In this document: positions 7,776 to 16,656 of the stretch, in pieces
How positions within the stretch are numbered: the stretch's first letter is position 1
How the letters are laid out: each line of letters starts with the position of its first letter
Origin: Myxococcales bacterium
GTDB lineage: Bacteria > Myxococcota_A > Bradymonadia > UBA7976 > UBA1532
DNA length: 64,000 bases
Reading direction: 5' to 3'
NCBI GenBank assembly: GCA_020633465.1
Contig: JACKDN010000004.1
Coordinates: forward strand, 124,001 to 188,000
Notes under the pieces: generated by a model
What the model was told of the DNA's origin: nothing
Database searches by the model: none
What the model saw: the letters and a program-made list of their open reading frames with translations, nothing else
Translations under genes and position numbers: made by a program

Positions 7776-9341
7776 GTGACCGAAGAGCCCCCCGAGAGCG
7801 AGACGCTCGCGACGCTGAAGCGCTTGGCGCAGCTCGGCCTGCCGCGCCAGGGTACGCTGGCGCGCGGGGGAATGGCCACCATCGATGCGGTGGTCGACCC
7901 CGTGCTCGAGCGCCGCATGGCGATGAAGGTGATGGCGCCGACCCTGCTGGGGGACGAGGCCGCCATCGCCTACTTCGTGCGCGAGGCCCACATCACCGGC
8001 CAGCTGGACCACCCGAACATCGTGCCGGTGCACCAGCTGGGCGTGGGCGAGCACGGCCAGCCCTGGTTCACGATGAAGCTGGTCGAGGGCGAGACCCTCG
8101 AGTCGCGCGTCCAGCGACGGCCGCGGGGGCCGGTGGATCACGGCGAGCTGTTCGACCTCGTCGGCGTGCTGATCAAGGTGTGCGATGCCCTCGAGATGGC
8201 GCACGCCCGCGGCGTCATCCACTGCGATCTGAAGCCCCTGAACGTGATGGTGGGCGCCTTCGGGCAGGTGTACCTGATGGACTGGGGCATCGCCCGCCTG
8301 GTCACGCCCGCGGGGGTCTCCGAGGATCCTGGCCAGACGCTCGAGGCGCCCGTCAGCACGTACGTGGCCGATCTCGAGGTGGACGGGGTCATGGGCACGC
8401 CGGGCTACATGGCGCCCGAACAGGCCGAGGCGGGCGCGCTCGACGAGCGCACCGACATCTTCGCGATGGGCGCGATGCTGTACTTCGTGCTGACCGGCCG
8501 GGCCCCCTTCGACCACCCCGACGCGCTGGAGGCGATGCGGCGCGCCCACCGCGTGAAGTGCCCACCCATCGAGGAGCTGGCCCCCGAGGCGCCGCTGGGG
8601 TTGCGGCGCATCGCCGAGCGCGCCATGGCCCGGAGCCCAGGCGAGCGCTACCCCGACATCGCGGCCCTCCGCAACGCCCTGCAGCGCCACCTGCGCGGCG
8701 AGGGCGCCTTCCCCGAGGTGCGGGTGCCGCGGGGCGAGCACGTCGTCGTCGAGGGCGACCCCGCGGACGCGGCCTACGTCGTCGTGCACGGTCGTTGCCA
8801 CGTCTACACGCGGCGCGAGGGGCGCCACGTGCAGCTGGGCGAGCTGGGGCCGGGCGACGTGTTCGGCGAGACGGCCATCCTGGCCGAGTCGACGCGCACC
8901 GCGAGCGTCGTGGCGGCCACCGACGCCGTGCTGCTGCACATCACCGCCGAGCACTGGGAGCAGGCGCTGGGGGACATGCGGCCGTGGCTGCGGGCCTTCG
9001 TGCGGGCGGTGGCGACGCGCTTCTCCGAGGCGCTCGAGCAGCGCGGCGCGCCCGAGGCGATGCGACCCGTCGATCGCCTGAACCTCGCGCTGATGCACCT
9101 GTTCACCTGGGGCGAGGCCGCGACGGACGGCAGTCGCAGCCTGGCCTGGTCGGCCTTCGCCGACCACCTGCTGGCCCGCCACGGCGTGCCGCGCCGCGCG
9201 CTGGCCATGGGGCTGGCCAGCGTCGAGGGCCTCGAGATCGACATCGAGGCGGATCGCGTGGTGCTGCGCGATCCCCAGCGGGCGCTGGAGCGGCTGCGGC
9301 CCCGGCTGGTGCCGAACCTGGCCGTCGCGCCCGGCGGCTGA
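7776..9341 (+). CDS. Ser/Thr protein kinase with C-terminal cyclic-nucleotide-binding domain
   Basis: 521 residues from the GTG at 7776. Residues about 25-300 are a PknB/Hanks-type kinase: Gly-rich loop LARGGMATIDAV, Lys51 in RRMAMKVM, the catalytic loop HCDLKPLN with Asp151 and Lys153, the metal site as DWG (Asp169) instead of DFG, and GTPGYMAPEQ. All catalytic residues are present, so it is probably active. Residues about 320-430 are a cNMP-binding beta-roll (VEGDPADAAYVVVHGR, FGETAILAESTRTASV). The kinase-then-sensor order is the reverse of eukaryotic PKG. There is no transmembrane segment, so it is cytoplasmic. It is divergent from a free cNMP domain gene. Confidence 0.93.
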   Translation: MTEEPPESETLATLKRLAQLGLPRQGTLARGGMATIDAVVDPVLERRMAMKVMAPTLLGDEAAIAYFVREAHITGQLDHPNIVPVHQLGVGEHGQPWFTMKLVEGETLESRVQRRPRGPVDHGELFDLVGVLIKVCDALEMAHARGVIHCDLKPLNVMVGAFGQVYLMDWGIARLVTPAGVSEDPGQTLEAPVSTYVADLEVDGVMGTPGYMAPEQAEAGALDERTDIFAMGAMLYFVLTGRAPFDHPDALEAMRRAHRVKCPPIEELAPEAPLGLRRIAERAMARSPGERYPDIAALRNALQRHLRGEGAFPEVRVPRGEHVVVEGDPADAAYVVVHGRCHVYTRREGRHVQLGELGPGDVFGETAILAESTRTASVVAATDAVLLHITAEHWEQALGDMRPWLRAFVRAVATRFSEALEQRGAPEAMRPVDRLNLALMHLFTWGEAATDGSRSLAWSAFADHLLARHGVPRRALAMGLASVEGLEIDIEADRVVLRDPQRALERLRPRLVPNLAVAPGG

Positions 9342-9364
9342 CGCCGCGCTCACCCCGGCCTGCC

Positions 9365-9393
9365 CCCGAGGCGGTGTGCCCCGCCACCTCGGG
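9365..9393 (+). terminator. Strong GC hairpin downstream of the kinase gene
   Basis: CCCGAGGCGG pairs with CCGCCaCCTCGGG around a short loop, 24 bases after the kinase stop. No T-run follows, so it may act as a factor-dependent terminator or mRNA end stabiliser rather than a classical intrinsic terminator. Confidence 0.35.
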
Positions 9394-9415
9394 TGCACCC
9401 CGATGGACCCGCCCT

Positions 9416-9423
9416 GCTATAGT
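9416..9423 (+). promoter_or_regulatory. Extended -10 promoter element
   Basis: TGC-TATAGT is a near-perfect extended -10 (TG at 9415-9416, hexamer 9418-9423), 27 bases before the ATG of the Cys-rich lipoprotein gene. A clear -35 is lacking, as is usual for extended -10 promoters. Confidence 0.45.
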
Positions 9424-9450
9424 GCGCCGCCTTTTCCGCGGAGGGTTCGG

Positions 9451-11274
9451 ATGCGGGGCCTCGGAACGTCGTTCGCCAGCCTTGGATTGTTCGCGCTCGT
9501 CGGCCTCGCCGGCTGCCTGCCCCAGAGCGGCGGAGGCGGCGGCGGCGCCTGTGTCGTGGGGCGCGCCGTGGCCTGCGCGTGCACCGACGGCACCGACGGC
9601 ACGCAGACCTGCCTGGCCGACCAGACCTACGGGCCGTGCGTCTGCGGCAACCGGGCGGACGGCGGCGTGGGCGGGGCCCCCGGGGCCGGCGGCGCGCCTG
9701 GCGCGGGCGGCCAGCCGGGCGCCGGGGGCAGCCAGGCGCCGGCGGCGCGCCTGCGCCGGCGGCGAGCCAGGCGCAGGCGGCGGCGGGGCCGGCGGCGAGG
9801 GCGCGCGCCGCCGCCATGGGCGGCGCCCGGGAGCCAGCGGCGCGCCGGGCATGGGCGGCGCGCCGGGCATGGGCGGCGCGGGGGCGCGGATCCCTGCGCC
9901 GCCGCGGCGTGCGCGGCCGACCAGCTGTGTGTCCCGGGGTCCGGCGCCTGTGTGGGCGCCGCGGCGGCGGCCTGCGCCGAAGACGCGCCGTGCCGCGCCG
10001 ACGCCGAGTGCGTCGAGGGCGAGGGCGTGCCCGACGGGTTCTGCCGGGCCACCTGCCGCGTCGACGGCGACTGCGACGGCGGCGTCTGCGTCGCGGCCGG
10101 CGACAACAACATCTGCTTCGCGCGCTGCGACGGCGGCTGCCGCGCCGGGTGGACCTGCTTCGACGACGAAGAGACGGACAGCCGCTACTGCCTGCCCGAT
10201 TGTCGCGTGACCGGCTGCGATCGCAGCCAGCTGTGCAACGAGGACACCGGCCAGTGCGAGGCGCGCCCCATCCCCTGCCCCTACGCTTGCGGCGTGGGCG
10301 AGACCTGTGAGGCGGGCCACTGCGTGCGCGCCGATCGCACGTGTGTCACCGACTACCACTGCGTGCGCGACGCCGAGAGCTGCCACCAGGGGCGCTGCGT
10401 CCCTCGCGTGGCCAGCGAGTGCGACGTCGCGGCCGACTGCGACGCCAGCCAGACCTGCGTGCCGCGCTCGAACAACCCGCTCGACGGCGGCGCCTGCCTC
10501 TTCTCGTGCGGCAGCGACGCCGACTGCCCCGCCGACTTCTCGTGCTACCCCGACCTGCAGGACGCCTGTTGGTACCGGTTCTGCGGCAGCGCCCACTTCA
10601 ACGGTGAGGTCTTCGGCAGCTGTCAGGCCGGCGCCGACCAGCAGTGGCCGGGCACCTGCTACTCGACCGTCGGGGGCGGGACGACCGAGGGCATCTGCCT
10701 CGAGGCCGGGGACGTCGAGCAGGGCGGCGTCTGCGACGCGCAGGCCTCGGGCCGTGACGACGCGGCGCGCGCGCTGACCTGCGGACCCGGCCTGTTCTGC
10801 TTCGACGATCCCGACGACTACCTCGATCCGTCCCAGCCGGCGGGGCGCGGCACCTGCACCGCGCTGTGCGATCCCACCAGCCCCGACTGCGACGAGGGGC
10901 TCGCCTGCGTGTCGTTCAGCAACGCCGACGATCCGGCGACGCCCGAGGACGAGAGCCGCCTCTTCGGCGTCTGCGCGGTGGCCGACTGCGATCTCGAGCA
11001 GCCGGCCTGCGCCCAGGGCGGCCAGCGGTGCCAGCCCTTCACGCTCAACAGCGATCAGGGCCGCTGCCGCCCCGCCGGCCGCGCCGCCTTCGGCGAGGCG
11101 TGCGACCGAGTCGAGGACTGCCAGGGCGTCGCCTTCTGCGGTGATCCCGGCGACGGCGCGAAGTGCCTGCCGCTGTGCCAGGTGGACGAGGAGGGCGCCT
11201 GCCCCGACGGCTTCACCTGCCTGCTGCGCGAGACCTGGGCCTTCGGCGTGTGCCTGCCCGACGAGGCGCCCTGA
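9451..11274 (+). CDS. Cys-rich surface lipoprotein with Gly-Ala-Pro linker
   Basis: About 607 residues from an ATG with GGAGGG five bases upstream. The signal ends in a lipobox (LVGLAGC). A GGAPGAGG linker follows, then roughly 450 residues of Cys-rich modules with the spacing Cys-x5-Cys-Asp-x5-Cys (for example CRVDGDCDGGVCVAA, CDVAADCDASQTC), typical of disulfide-stabilised myxobacterial surface proteins. No enzyme motif was seen. Between about 9730 and 9895 the Gly-Ala-Pro repeat drifts through other reading frames and returns, so the predicted residues there are Arg-rich nonsense. At least three small indels with zero net shift would explain this; the gene ends remain valid. Confidence 0.85.
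   Translation: MRGLGTSFASLGLFALVGLAGCLPQSGGGGGGACVVGRAVACACTDGTDGTQTCLADQTYGPCVCGNRADGGVGGAPGAGGAPGAGGQPGAGGSQAPAARLRRRRARRRRRRGRRRGRAPPPWAAPGSQRRAGHGRRAGHGRRGGADPCAAAACAADQLCVPGSGACVGAAAAACAEDAPCRADAECVEGEGVPDGFCRATCRVDGDCDGGVCVAAGDNNICFARCDGGCRAGWTCFDDEETDSRYCLPDCRVTGCDRSQLCNEDTGQCEARPIPCPYACGVGETCEAGHCVRADRTCVTDYHCVRDAESCHQGRCVPRVASECDVAADCDASQTCVPRSNNPLDGGACLFSCGSDADCPADFSCYPDLQDACWYRFCGSAHFNGEVFGSCQAGADQQWPGTCYSTVGGGTTEGICLEAGDVEQGGVCDAQASGRDDAARALTCGPGLFCFDDPDDYLDPSQPAGRGTCTALCDPTSPDCDEGLACVSFSNADDPATPEDESRLFGVCAVADCDLEQPACAQGGQRCQPFTLNSDQGRCRPAGRAAFGEACDRVEDCQGVAFCGDPGDGAKCLPLCQVDEEGACPDGFTCLLRETWAFGVCLPDEAP
9730..9895 (+). repeat. Gly-Ala-Pro linker repeat with compensated frame changes
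   Basis: Short GC repeats encode GGAPGAGG/GGAPGMGG units. The unit is read in frame up to about 9735, in another frame around 9840-9890 (GAPGMGGAPGMGG), and the downstream Cys-rich part is back in the first frame. The repeat DNA explains how the gene stays open, since no frame meets a stop. Confidence 0.6.
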
Positions 11275-11341
11275 CCGGACCGTTGCGGCTCTGCTCGGTG
11301 GGGCGGCAGCGGCCGCCGCCGACCGGCCCTCGTCGACCGCG

Positions 11342-12981
11342 TCAGGGAGCGCAGTCGCCGGCGCCCACGATCAACACGGTGTCGCCCGCCGACAGGAACA
11401 CCTCCGGAGCCAGCCGAACGACGCGCAGCGCCGGATCGTAGCTCCACCCGTCCACCGGACTGCCGTCCACCCAGACCGCGGCCACGCCCCCGGCGAGATC
11501 GGGCGGCACGGCGAACGTCCGCTGCACGCCGAAGGTGGCTTCGCCGATGCGGCTCAGGCCCGGCGCGAGCGCGGCGCAGATCGACTCGACGCGCCCCCCG
11601 AGCCGTCCGACCGCCTCGACGTAGCGGCCCCCGGCGTCCGCGTCGCCGAGCTGCGAACTGCAGGCCTGCGCGCGGCCGTTCTGCGCCCCGACGATGGCGT
11701 GCAGGTGAACCTCCGCGGGCGCCACGCCCGCGGCGGCCAGCAGGCCATCGATGTAGGTCGAGACCGTCTCGGGCGAGTTGTCGTTCTCGTCGCTCAGGAT
11801 CACCACGGCCAACGCGGCGCCGGGTCGGCGGAAGCCCGGGTTTCGGTTGCCGATCAGCGCCGCCCGTGCCGCGGCGAGGCCCTCCTCCTGGCCCGAGCCC
11901 GCGGTGCCTACCTGCACGCGCGCCTCCCACCGGTCGAGGCCGCCCGGCGCCAACGGATCGAAGTACGCGGGCATCCCGACCAGACGACCGGAGCGCTCGG
12001 GCGCGCTCATGTCGGTGGTGACCACGCCCACCCGCACGGCCACGCCGTGCCGGTCGGCCGCGTCGAAGAACTCGGCGCCCACGTCGGCCAGCGCCCCCTG
12101 CTCCTCCTGCATCGAGGCCGAGTCGTCCACCACCATCAGCACGTCCACCGCCGAGGGCACGCCGGCGAGGGCCTCGTGCGTCGGCGGTCCCTCGTCCTCG
12201 CCGGCGCCCTGCACGGCGACCTCGACCGTCTGCGTGGGGCCACCCTCGGCGCGCGCGGTCAGCACCAGGGTGCAGTCGACCGGATCGACTCGGCGCGGCG
12301 TGAACTGCAGCTGGAACGAGAACCCCTCGGTCACCGACTGGCACCCACCCGGCCAGACGAGGCGGACGCCGAGGCAGTCGCCCTGCAGGATGGGCGGCTC
12401 GAGGCAGACCTCGGCGCGCTGCGGCTCGACGCCCACCCGCTCGGTGACGGTGTCGCCCACGCCGCAGCGCAGGCCGACCGCCCCGAAGTCGATCTCCGCG
12501 GGGCTGACCCGCACCAGCTCGCCGGGCGCCTCGCAGGGGCCGGGCTGCTGGGGGCAAGGATCGCACGCGTCGCCCAGGCCGTCGTCGTCGGCGTCCATCT
12601 GGCTGAAGTTGGGCCGGTCCGGGCAGTTGTCCTCGTCGTCGGCGACGCCGTCGTCGTCACGATCGCCGGCAGGGCCTCCGCCCGCGCCCGGCGCGCCGCC
12701 CATGCCCGGCGCGCCGCCGCCCTGGCTCGCCCCCGGCGCCCGGTGTGCCGCCCGCGCCCGGCTCGCCGCCCGCACCCGGCTCGCCGCCCCCGCGCTCGGC
12801 TCACCGCCGGCGCCAGGCTGGCCCCGGACCCAGGCTGACCGCCCGCCCCCGGCGCCGCGCCGTCCAGCGACGCGCCGCCGCCCGCGCCGGGCCCTGCGTC
12901 GCCGACGCCTCCGCCGGTGGGATGACACCCCCAGCCGCCGACCGCCAGCGCCACCGTCGCCACCCAGCGCATCGTGGTCAT
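11342..12981 (-). CDS. VWA-domain lipoprotein with thrombospondin-3 repeats, frameshifted in its linker
   Basis: The N-terminus starts at ATG 12981 (GGAGG seven bases upstream) with a lipoprotein signal (ALAVGGWGC) and a Gly-rich linker. The rest is in another frame: a Ca-binding thrombospondin type 3 stretch (DRDDDGVADDEDNCPD, DADDDGLGDACDPC), a beta-sandwich segment, then a von Willebrand A domain with the MIDAS motif DVLMVVDDSASM. The linker repeat steps through three frames between 12825 and 12720, at a 4-C run (12822-12825), a 5-C run (12787-12791) and near 12720-12722. As printed, signal and VWA domain are not in one frame, so this is either a pseudogene or a sequencing artefact. A metal-dependent adhesion role is inferred. 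Confidence 0.8.
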
Positions 12982-13001
12982 CCGACGTCCTCCGGTGCGA
13001 G

Positions 13002-13805
13002 TCAATACGAGAGGGTCAGGCCCAGCGACGCCCCGCCGGGCAGCGGCGTCAGCGCCACCGCGGGCGCGTCGGGCTCGAGCAGGAACAGCGTCACCGCCGC
13101 GGCCGCGAACAGCCCCGCGCCGCCCCAAGCCAGGTTGGCGGCCAGGGCGGCGTCCTCGGCCCGCGTGGCCGTGTCGGCCTTGTCGGGTCCGGTGATCGCG
13201 TCGGCGTGCTCGTCCTCGGCCGCGCCGGCCTCGACGCCGAAGTAGATGGCGACGCCCGCGGCGACGGCCGTCAAGCCCGCCGCGGTGTAGGCGTAGGGAC
13301 GCAGGCTGGCCGCGGGCTCGGTGCGCGCCTCGGCCTTCGGCGGCTCGGCCGGCGGTGGCTCGGCCGGCGGTGGCTCGGCCGGCGGTGGCTCGGCCGGCGG
13401 CGGCTCGGCCTTGGCTGCCTCGATCTCGGCCAACAGGTTGCGCATGGTGCGCACCCGCGCCTCGACGTCGGCGCGATCGTCCCCGTCGGGCACCCGGGCC
13501 AGGTACAGCTCGAAGTGCTCGATGGCCTGCGTCCAGTGCCGCATCTCCTGATGCGTGCGCGCCAGGTTGTAGAGCAGCACCGGCGAGGGATCGAGCTTGT
13601 AGGCCCGCTCGAAGCGCGCGAGCGCCTCGGCGAAGTCCTTGGCCTTGAAGGCCGCGACGCCCGCCTCGTAGGCCTCGGTGGCCTGCACGCGCGCCTGCTC
13701 GGTCGGCTGCGCGAGGGCGGGCGCGCCGAGCGACAGGAGCAACAGCAGAGGCAGCAGCGGACGAAGCACGGCCGCGAAGATAGCAGACCGACCCGTGCGG
13801 ATCAT
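13002..13805 (-). CDS. Exported TPR protein with Pro-Ala-Glu repeats and C-terminal membrane segments
   Basis: 267 residues with a Sec signal (LLPLLLLLSLGAPALA). Residues about 35-135 hold TPR units (AYEAGVAAFKAKDFAEALARFERAYKLDPSPVLLYNLARTHQE). Next comes a spacer of PPPAE repeats and two hydrophobic stretches (AYTAAGLTAVAAGVAIYFG and NLAWGGAGLFAAAAVTLFLL). The C-terminus ends in a barrel-like strand (SLGLTLSY). The layout is common in myxobacterial envelope proteins; a scaffold in the periplasm is likely. It starts 15 bases after the stop of the 5'-nucleotidase gene, so the two are probably co-transcribed. Confidence 0.85.
   Translation of the reverse strand: MIRTGRSAIFAAVLRPLLPLLLLLSLGAPALAQPTEQARVQATEAYEAGVAAFKAKDFAEALARFERAYKLDPSPVLLYNLARTHQEMRHWTQAIEHFELYLARVPDGDDRADVEARVRTMRNLLAEIEAAKAEPPPAEPPPAEPPPAEPPPAEPPKAEARTEPAASLRPYAYTAAGLTAVAAGVAIYFGVEAGAAEDEHADAITGPDKADTATRAEDAALAANLAWGGAGLFAAAAVTLFLLEPDAPAVALTPLPGGASLGLTLSY
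13342..13411 (-). repeat. 15-bp tandem repeat encoding PPPAE
   Basis: The unit GGCTCGGCCGGCGGT (plus strand) is repeated about 4.6 times with one or two base differences. It is in frame and encodes the Pro-Pro-Pro-Ala-Glu spacer of the TPR protein. Length changes would alter the spacer by five residues without a frameshift. Confidence 0.85.
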
Positions 13806-13819
13806 GCGCGTGGCGCGCG

Positions 13820-15235
13820 TCACGCCGGGTCGTGCGGCAGGCTGCCCCGGGGCGAGCGCAGGTACTCGAAGGGGGTCAGCCGCTCGAAGTTGCTCACCCG
13901 CGACGTGTAGATGTCGGCGTAGCGCTCCACCTGCCGGGCCAGGTGGCTCTTGTCGTTCCCCGCCCGCATCAGCAGCCCCCAGCGCGGGCTGCGCAGCCGC
14001 CCGAAGGCCTCGGCCGCCGGCGCGATGCGGGTGTCGATCGCCAGCAGCGCCTCGCGCACCTGCTGAACCTCGGCCTCGATCTCGGCCTGGCCGCGCCCGG
14101 CCTGCGGGCCATACCCGTGACGCAGCCGCTGCAGCGCCAGCCGCAGCTTCGAGTAGGCGTACTCGAGATCCTGCTTCTCCTGCATCATCGCCGACAGCGC
14201 GGCCTGCTGCGCGTCGAAGGCGGCGATGGCCTCGACCTCCTCCTCCAGCTCGCGCATCACCAGGCAGGTGCGCCAGCGCAGGACGCTCTTGGCGACGTTC
14301 ACGTCCACGAAGATGTGATCGCCGACGTAGAGGATCTCGCCGCCCTCCAGCCCCAGGCTGTCCTCGATCAGCGCCGCGTTGCCGCCGACGTAGCAGCCGC
14401 CGTGGCCCACCGGCCCGCGGTGCTCGCGCAGCAGCCCCGAGTCGTCCACCACCGCGTAGGCCGCGGCCCCCGTCGAGAAGAAGTCGGGCTTGCGCGCCGC
14501 GAACAGCGACACCTCGAACAGATCCCGCCAGGTCATGTCGCCGGGCAGGAAGCGATCCACCGCGAAGTGCAACATGGGCGCGGCGTACGACCACTCCGAG
14601 TTGGTGATCAGCAAGAGCTGCTTGCCCGCGCGCTTCTGATCGAGCAGCGCCAGCGGCATCTCGGGGTCGAGATCCACGAAGGCGTCGGGGTCGGCGATGA
14701 TCTCGGCCTTCAGCTTGCCCTCGGCGTGCGCCCCGTCGAGCGTCCGCCGCACGATCTTGTACAGGTCGCGATAGGTGTAGGCCGCCTCGAACTCGCCCGC
14801 GTCGTACAGCTCGACCAGCTGGCTGAAGAAGCACGCCTCCGAGATGCTGAACAGCGTGTTGAGGAACACCCAGCGGTCGTGCCGCAGATCGACCAGCGTG
14901 CGCGAGTACGCCTTGCGCTGCGCCTCCCAGCTCAGCGGCGCGGTGCCGTGCGCGGCCCGCTTCACGTAGCCGAAGCGGTTGGCCTTCACCAGGTTGCCCA
15001 GATCGAGGTCGATCATCAGGCCGCGCGCCGCCAGGTCGGGATCGAAGGTCAGATCCCCCACCGGCCAGCCCTCGGCCAGCAGGCCCTGCTTGATGTAGTC
15101 GTAGGCCCGCTGCTCCCACCCCTCCATGCGGTAATGCACGAGGGTGTAGTCCATGTCGTAGCCGATGGCCTTGATGCCCCGCAGGTTCAGCGTCCGGTTG
15201 CAGAAGACGCCGCGCGGATCGGGCGGCCGGTGCAT
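13820..15235 (-). CDS. HAD-family cytosolic 5'-nucleotidase (NT5C2-like)
   Basis: 471 residues from an ATG with GGAGA six bases upstream. The HAD motif I is IGYDMDYTLVHY (Asp27 nucleophile, Asp29 acid/base), exactly the form seen in the eukaryotic-like purine 5'-nucleotidase family. Motif II is LLLITNSEWSY and the acidic motif is ILYVGDHIFVDV. The C-terminal half includes long helices and a conserved ARQVERYADIYTSRVSNF. The family dephosphorylates purine nucleoside monophosphates in the cytosol, and that is the likely reaction here. Bacterial members are known in myxobacteria and relatives. It heads a probable two-gene unit with the TPR protein gene downstream. Confidence 0.92.
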   Translation of the reverse strand: MHRPPDPRGVFCNRTLNLRGIKAIGYDMDYTLVHYRMEGWEQRAYDYIKQGLLAEGWPVGDLTFDPDLAARGLMIDLDLGNLVKANRFGYVKRAAHGTAPLSWEAQRKAYSRTLVDLRHDRWVFLNTLFSISEACFFSQLVELYDAGEFEAAYTYRDLYKIVRRTLDGAHAEGKLKAEIIADPDAFVDLDPEMPLALLDQKRAGKQLLLITNSEWSYAAPMLHFAVDRFLPGDMTWRDLFEVSLFAARKPDFFSTGAAAYAVVDDSGLLREHRGPVGHGGCYVGGNAALIEDSLGLEGGEILYVGDHIFVDVNVAKSVLRWRTCLVMRELEEEVEAIAAFDAQQAALSAMMQEKQDLEYAYSKLRLALQRLRHGYGPQAGRGQAEIEAEVQQVREALLAIDTRIAPAAEAFGRLRSPRWGLLMRAGNDKSHLARQVERYADIYTSRVSNFERLTPFEYLRSPRGSLPHDPA

Positions 15236-15290
15236 GCCGTGTCTCCACAGATCGTGATGGGGCGTTGTACACCGGCGCCCGCGTGCGCCG

Positions 15291-16172
15291 CTACGGCGGC
15301 GCGCCCACGGGCACGATGGGCGCGGGCAGCGGGCCGGCGCACAGCAACGCGGCCAGGCGCTGGGGCTCGCCGTCCCACGTGCCGCGCGGCACGACGCGCA
15401 GGCCCGCGTCCGCCGTCCACGGGGGGTCGGCCAGCCCCACCGTCTCGCCGTCCACCGTCGCCGCCAAGGGCCGCCCGGCGTCCAGCGCCCGCGTCACCCG
15501 GGCCGCGGCGGCGTCGTCGAGCCGCACCTCGACCAGCCCGCCCCGGGCTCGGGCCCCGACCACCGCGTAGGGCGGCACCACGGCCAGCCCCGGGTCGCGC
15601 GGCACCGCGAGCTGCACCTCCAGCCGGCCCCCGCCCAGCGCCAGCGCTCGCACCCACGCGGGATCCGCGTCCAGGGTGTAGGCGATCTCGAGCCGGTCGT
15701 GCCGGGGGAAGTGGATCGCCGCGCGCCCGGCGGGCAGCCGGGCCAAGCGATCCCGCACGATCTCGGCGCTGCGGTTGAAGGCTCGCTTCTGCAGCGCCAC
15801 CCACAGATCGGGCGACGCGCGAAAGAGCGCGCCCGCCGGGCCTTCGATGGGCGCGAGGAAGCCGGGCCCCAGCAGATCGGGCGCCTCCAGCGCCGCGAGA
15901 TCGGCCACGCCGCGCACCCGGATGCCCGGCGGATCGCCGTCCTCGTAGGCCGCCGCCGAGGGCCCCAGCCGCCGCGCCAGCGCGTCCGCCCGCCACGCGA
16001 GCTGCCGCCGCGCGCCCTGCCCGACGTCCACCTGGCAGGCCAGCGCGTCGTGGCCCTCGGCCAGCGCCGCCTCGGTGCCGGGCCGCAGGCGCGCGAGGCC
16101 CACGACGCCCAGGCCCACCGCCAGCGATCCGGCGATCACCCAGGGCAGCGGATCCGCGGCGCTGAGCCTCAC
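15291..16172 (-). CDS. Membrane-anchored protein of unknown function
   Basis: 293 residues with one N-terminal membrane segment (WVIAGSLAVGLGVVGLA) and a large exported part of alternating strands and helices. The stretch ending VTRALDAGRPLAATVDGETVGLADPPW weakly recalls the SecD periplasmic domain pattern, where a threonine-rich helix is followed by a Val-Asp-Gly strand, but this is not enough for a family call. The start overlaps the stop of the TPM-domain gene by four bases (ATGA), so it is the second gene of an operon with 16169-16624 and probably 16657-17169. Confidence 0.75.
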   Translation of the reverse strand: MRLSAADPLPWVIAGSLAVGLGVVGLARLRPGTEAALAEGHDALACQVDVGQGARRQLAWRADALARRLGPSAAAYEDGDPPGIRVRGVADLAALEAPDLLGPGFLAPIEGPAGALFRASPDLWVALQKRAFNRSAEIVRDRLARLPAGRAAIHFPRHDRLEIAYTLDADPAWVRALALGGGRLEVQLAVPRDPGLAVVPPYAVVGARARGGLVEVRLDDAAAARVTRALDAGRPLAATVDGETVGLADPPWTADAGLRVVPRGTWDGEPQRLAALLCAGPLPAPIVPVGAPP

Positions 16173-16624
16173 CCGAAGCTGATGGTGTCGGGCCGCTGGT
16201 TGCCCTCGGGCGCCTCGCCGGGCACCGAGGCCCGCAGGATGTCGCCGATGGCGCCCAGCGCCGCCACCAGGCCGTCGGCCAGCGCCCCATCGCGCAGGCC
16301 GTCGCGGGCGGCGTCGACGGCGGGCTGCCAGAAGGCGGGATCGGTGGTGCCCGGGATGCCGGGGCCCGAGAAGACGGCCACGCGACGATCCTCGACGGAC
16401 AGGTACAGCAGCACGCCGGTGCCCTCGGCCGTCTCGTACATCTCGAGATCACCGAACACGTCGTGCGCCCGCTCGACGGGATCGAAGCGGCAGCGCGCCT
16501 CGAGGTGCACCCGCACCTCGCCGCGGTTGCCGCGCTCGGCCTCGCCGATCGCCGCCACCACGCGCGTGCACGACGACGCGTCGAGCCAGACGGGCCCCTT
16601 CTTTCGGAACGGCCACCACACCAT
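16169..16624 (-). CDS. TPM-domain (TLP18.3/Psb32-like) protein
   Basis: 151 residues without a signal peptide. The pattern matches TPM domains: VVAAIGEAERGNRGEVRVHLE, an acidic hydrophobic core GVLLYLSVEDRRVAVFSGPGI, then a Gly-Leu-Arg-Asp-Gly amphipathic helix (ARDGLRDGALADGLVAALGAIGDIL). Short TPM proteins of this kind often pair with a membrane protein. Here the next gene, overlapping by ATGA, encodes a membrane-anchored protein. TPM domains have been linked to membrane-protein repair and to phosphatase activity; neither can be claimed from the sequence. Confidence 0.82.
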   Translation of the reverse strand: MVWWPFRKKGPVWLDASSCTRVVAAIGEAERGNRGEVRVHLEARCRFDPVERAHDVFGDLEMYETAEGTGVLLYLSVEDRRVAVFSGPGIPGTTDPAFWQPAVDAARDGLRDGALADGLVAALGAIGDILRASVPGEAPEGNQRPDTISFG

Positions 16625-16656
16625 CGGCGCATGATGCGCCCGGTGGCGGCCGCGGT

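Noticed and set aside
13342..13411. A CRISPR-like array
   Set aside because: The 15-bp units are directly adjacent without spacers and encode an in-frame PPPAE repeat.
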